Assembly: GCF_020873895.1 (NCBI RefSeq)
Contig: NZ_JAHWGT010000016.1
Coordinates: 98,327 to 162,326 of the forward strand
Direction of reading: 5' to 3'
Length of the DNA: 64,000 nucleotides
Source of the DNA: Streptomyces sp. DH12
GTDB taxonomy: Bacteria > Actinomycetota > Actinomycetes > Streptomycetales > Streptomycetaceae
In this document: in pieces, positions 62,748 through 64,000 of the stretch
Layout of the letters: each line of letters begins with the position of its first letter
Position numbering within the stretch: position 1 is the first letter of the stretch
Program-made: the position numbers and the translations under genes
The notes under the pieces: generated by a model
Seen by the model: only the letters and a program-made list of their open reading frames with translations
What the model was told of the DNA's origin: nothing
Database searches by the model: none

Positions 62748-63185
62748 TGGACCCGATGGTGCGCACCCGGTGCGGTGGTGCGCACCGACGACGCCCCGCG
62801 TCCACTCCACCGAGTGGAGTCCACCGTCCGGGAGTGGACGCCACCGAGTGGAGCCCACCGAGTGGAAGTGGACGCCATCGACGGGAGTGGGGCCGCGCAT
62901 CCACCCGGTGCGTTTCTCCTTGACCTCGGCTCAGGTCAAGGAGAAACGCACCGCCTTCACTCGGGCCCACTCCACCGCACCGCGTCCATCCAGTGGGCAC
63001 CACTCCCGCGCGCCGGCCGCACCGGTGCGCGCACCGCCCACCGAGTGGAGCGCACCCGATGGACGGTGGTGCGCACCGGATGGGCGCTCCACCGCACCAG
63101 TGCGCACCCGATGGTGCGCTCCACCGCACCGGTGCGCTCCAACCCGGTGCGGTGGAGCGGTGGTGCGGTGGTGCGGTCAGAGGTG
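62748..63185. repeat. Palindrome-dense zone
   Basis: 440 bases made largely of two word families and their complements: CACCGAGTGGAG/CTCCACTC and GGTGCGCACC/CCGGTGCG, repeated in both orientations at short spacing. Examples are ACTCCACCGAGTGGAGT at 62804-62820, GCACCGGTGCGCGC near 63020, and CGCACCGGTGCGCTCC near 63125. No gene supported, although a frame stays open across it. The 20-bp hairpin at 62907-62952 lies inside. Confidence 0.65.
62907..62952. repeat. Perfect 20-bp hairpin
   Basis: GGTGCGTTTCTCCTTGACCT pairs exactly with 62933-62952 around the loop CGGCTC. Part of the arm (TTTCTCCTTGACCT) recurs at 63849-63862. Could be a terminator, but its place inside a palindrome array and the second arm copy suggest a binding or replication structure. 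Confidence 0.75.
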
Positions 63186-63626
63186 CGCATCCGGTGCGGA
63201 GTGCACTGCGTGCGCCAGCGCCAGGTGCTCGTCGCGCATCGCCTCCAGGGTGGCGCAGGTGTCTCCGTGGTCGTCGGGGTCGGGGATCACGTTCTCAACG
63301 AAGCGGGTGATGCTGCGGGCGATGCCGGGCACCGCCGTGGTGGGGGAGTTTCGCGCCCAGTCCCGCAGCGCGGACAGCAGCACACACCCGACCTCGTCCA
63401 GCACGAAGGAGTCCACGCACAGGTCGGCGGCCTCTCCGGCCACGGCTGTGACGGGCCAGATGATGTCCTCGGCGAGCCGCAGCAGGGTGAACGCCAGCTC
63501 CGGGGTCGCCTCCACCCGCCCAGCGGCGTAGGTACCGCCGCCCGTCTGCAGCGCCAGGAGGTAGTCGAAGCCCTGCTCCACCTGCTCGGGCGTCAGCGGC
63601 GTACGGGTCGGGATCAGGTACGGCAT
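63177..63626 (-). CDS. Hypothetical protein
   Basis: 149 residues: MPYLIPTRTPLTPEQVEQGF, DYLLALQTGGGTYAAGRVEA, LAEDIIWPVTAVAGEAADLC, SALRDWARNSPTTAVPGIAR. Acidic, helical, intact, no signal. Unknown family. Its promoter faces the window's right end. Confidence 0.55.
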   Translation of the reverse strand: MPYLIPTRTPLTPEQVEQGFDYLLALQTGGGTYAAGRVEATPELAFTLLRLAEDIIWPVTAVAGEAADLCVDSFVLDEVGCVLLSALRDWARNSPTTAVPGIARSITRFVENVIPDPDDHGDTCATLEAMRDEHLALAHAVHSAPDAHL

Positions 63627-64000
63627 GTAGCTCTCCTCATGATGACCGCCGTGCGACTCGCGGCGTCGTCTTCGTACGGTCGGCGCGCTGCCCTGTGGAC
63701 AGAGGACGGAGAACTCTGCCCTCCAACTCGAACCGGGCGAGTCGGGACTGTAAGGGCCAAACCTGGCCCCTTGTCCGGCAGGGGCGGCTCGGGCGCGAAT
63801 CCGCCCCTGCCTCCTTGTCCAACTCCGCTACCACCTGACCGCTGCCCTGTTTCTCCTTGACCTGGCCACGGTTAGACCGCGGTCAAGGGGTGCTTCCTCA
63901 CGGTGGCTTCGGCCCGTGCGCAGATCCGCGCGCGGGCCGGACGACCGCTGACCCGGCCGCGTGCGGCCGGAGAAACCCGAGGACGCGATGACCACCGCAC
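63627..64000. other. Window end, mostly non-coding
   Basis: Contains a second TTTCTCCTTGACCT word (63849-63862) followed by GGTTAGACCGCGGTC, a small inverted pair. GAGGACGCG precedes ATG 63988, so a plus-strand gene may start there (first residues MTTA), but it runs out of the window. Confidence 0.35.

Noticed and set aside
62748-63185. CRISPR array or coding continuation of the relaxase in the palindrome zone
   Set aside because: There are no constant-length spacers. The translation turns into low-complexity His/Arg/Thr/Pro unlike any relaxase.

Overview
The window is very G+C-rich actinobacterial DNA, almost certainly from Streptomyces. It codes with G/C in third positions, uses GTG and TTG starts, has rare TTA (bldA-type) codons, and carries Streptomyces-typical families: Tap/Tpg telomere proteins, DUF6233, DUF6207, an Lsr2-type DNA-binding domain and MobF relaxase pieces. 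The Tap/Tpg pair, a primase-helicase module behind repeats, relaxase fragments, toxin-antitoxin pairs and many broken genes point to a linear plasmid or a chromosome arm that has taken up plasmid DNA. No telomere is visible.

Layout. 0-3.3 kb: tail of an RHS toxin with a likely immunity gene, then decayed genes and a small gene between inverted repeats. 3.4-8.4 kb: two lipoproteins, a second-copy-like gpsA and several frameshifted genes. 8.5-13.9 kb: a secreted protein with its downstream partner, an RHH/PIN-like toxin-antitoxin pair with a palindromic operator, and a three-gene coupled operon with a sigma-like protein. 14-17.3 kb: a Y-family polymerase remnant, an Mrr-type nuclease, and a secreted/membrane pair with TTA codons. 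17.6-21.1 kb: RelE/Phd pair, then tap (frameshifted) and tpg. 21.9-23.6 kb: an epimerase-like gene and a second toxin-antitoxin pair. 23.9-27.4 kb: a probable origin with repeats of AGTCGCTTCAGTCGCT, followed by a coupled operon of prim-pol, P4/D5-type helicase and a small protein. 28.3-30.4 kb: two membrane-linked genes, an AbiV-like gene and an initiator tRNA with a strong terminator.

From 30.4 kb the window is unusual. Four blocks (30.4-34.7, 46.5-46.9, 50.3-52.5 and 54.0-55.95 kb, about 8.6 kb in all) are extremely G+C-rich, nearly free of A on the plus strand, and share diverged repeated segments, with no convincing gene except a tiny membrane protein. Between them lie a complete 1566-residue RHS toxin with a SUKH-Lsr2 fusion as its likely immunity protein, an AlpA/MerR-type DNA-binding protein, DUF6233, a truncated ATP-dependent ligase fused to pieces of a second tpg, an HTH regulator with an Abi-like gene, and an IS5-family element.

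56.3-62.75 kb holds a MobF relaxase gene cut in two at one codon boundary by a 5.6-kb insertion. The insertion carries a DUF4238 gene, a coupled pair (701-residue unknown plus a GIY-YIG-like protein) and a second coupled pair of unknowns. I regard this cargo as the best candidate for an undescribed system, probably defensive. The second relaxase piece runs into a palindrome-dense zone (62.75-63.18 kb) with a perfect 20-bp-stem hairpin.

Numerous single-base frameshifts occur throughout. Some may be sequencing errors in high-G+C DNA, so frameshifted genes are described as such rather than declared dead. Family names come from recognising sequence patterns by eye; no search was run.
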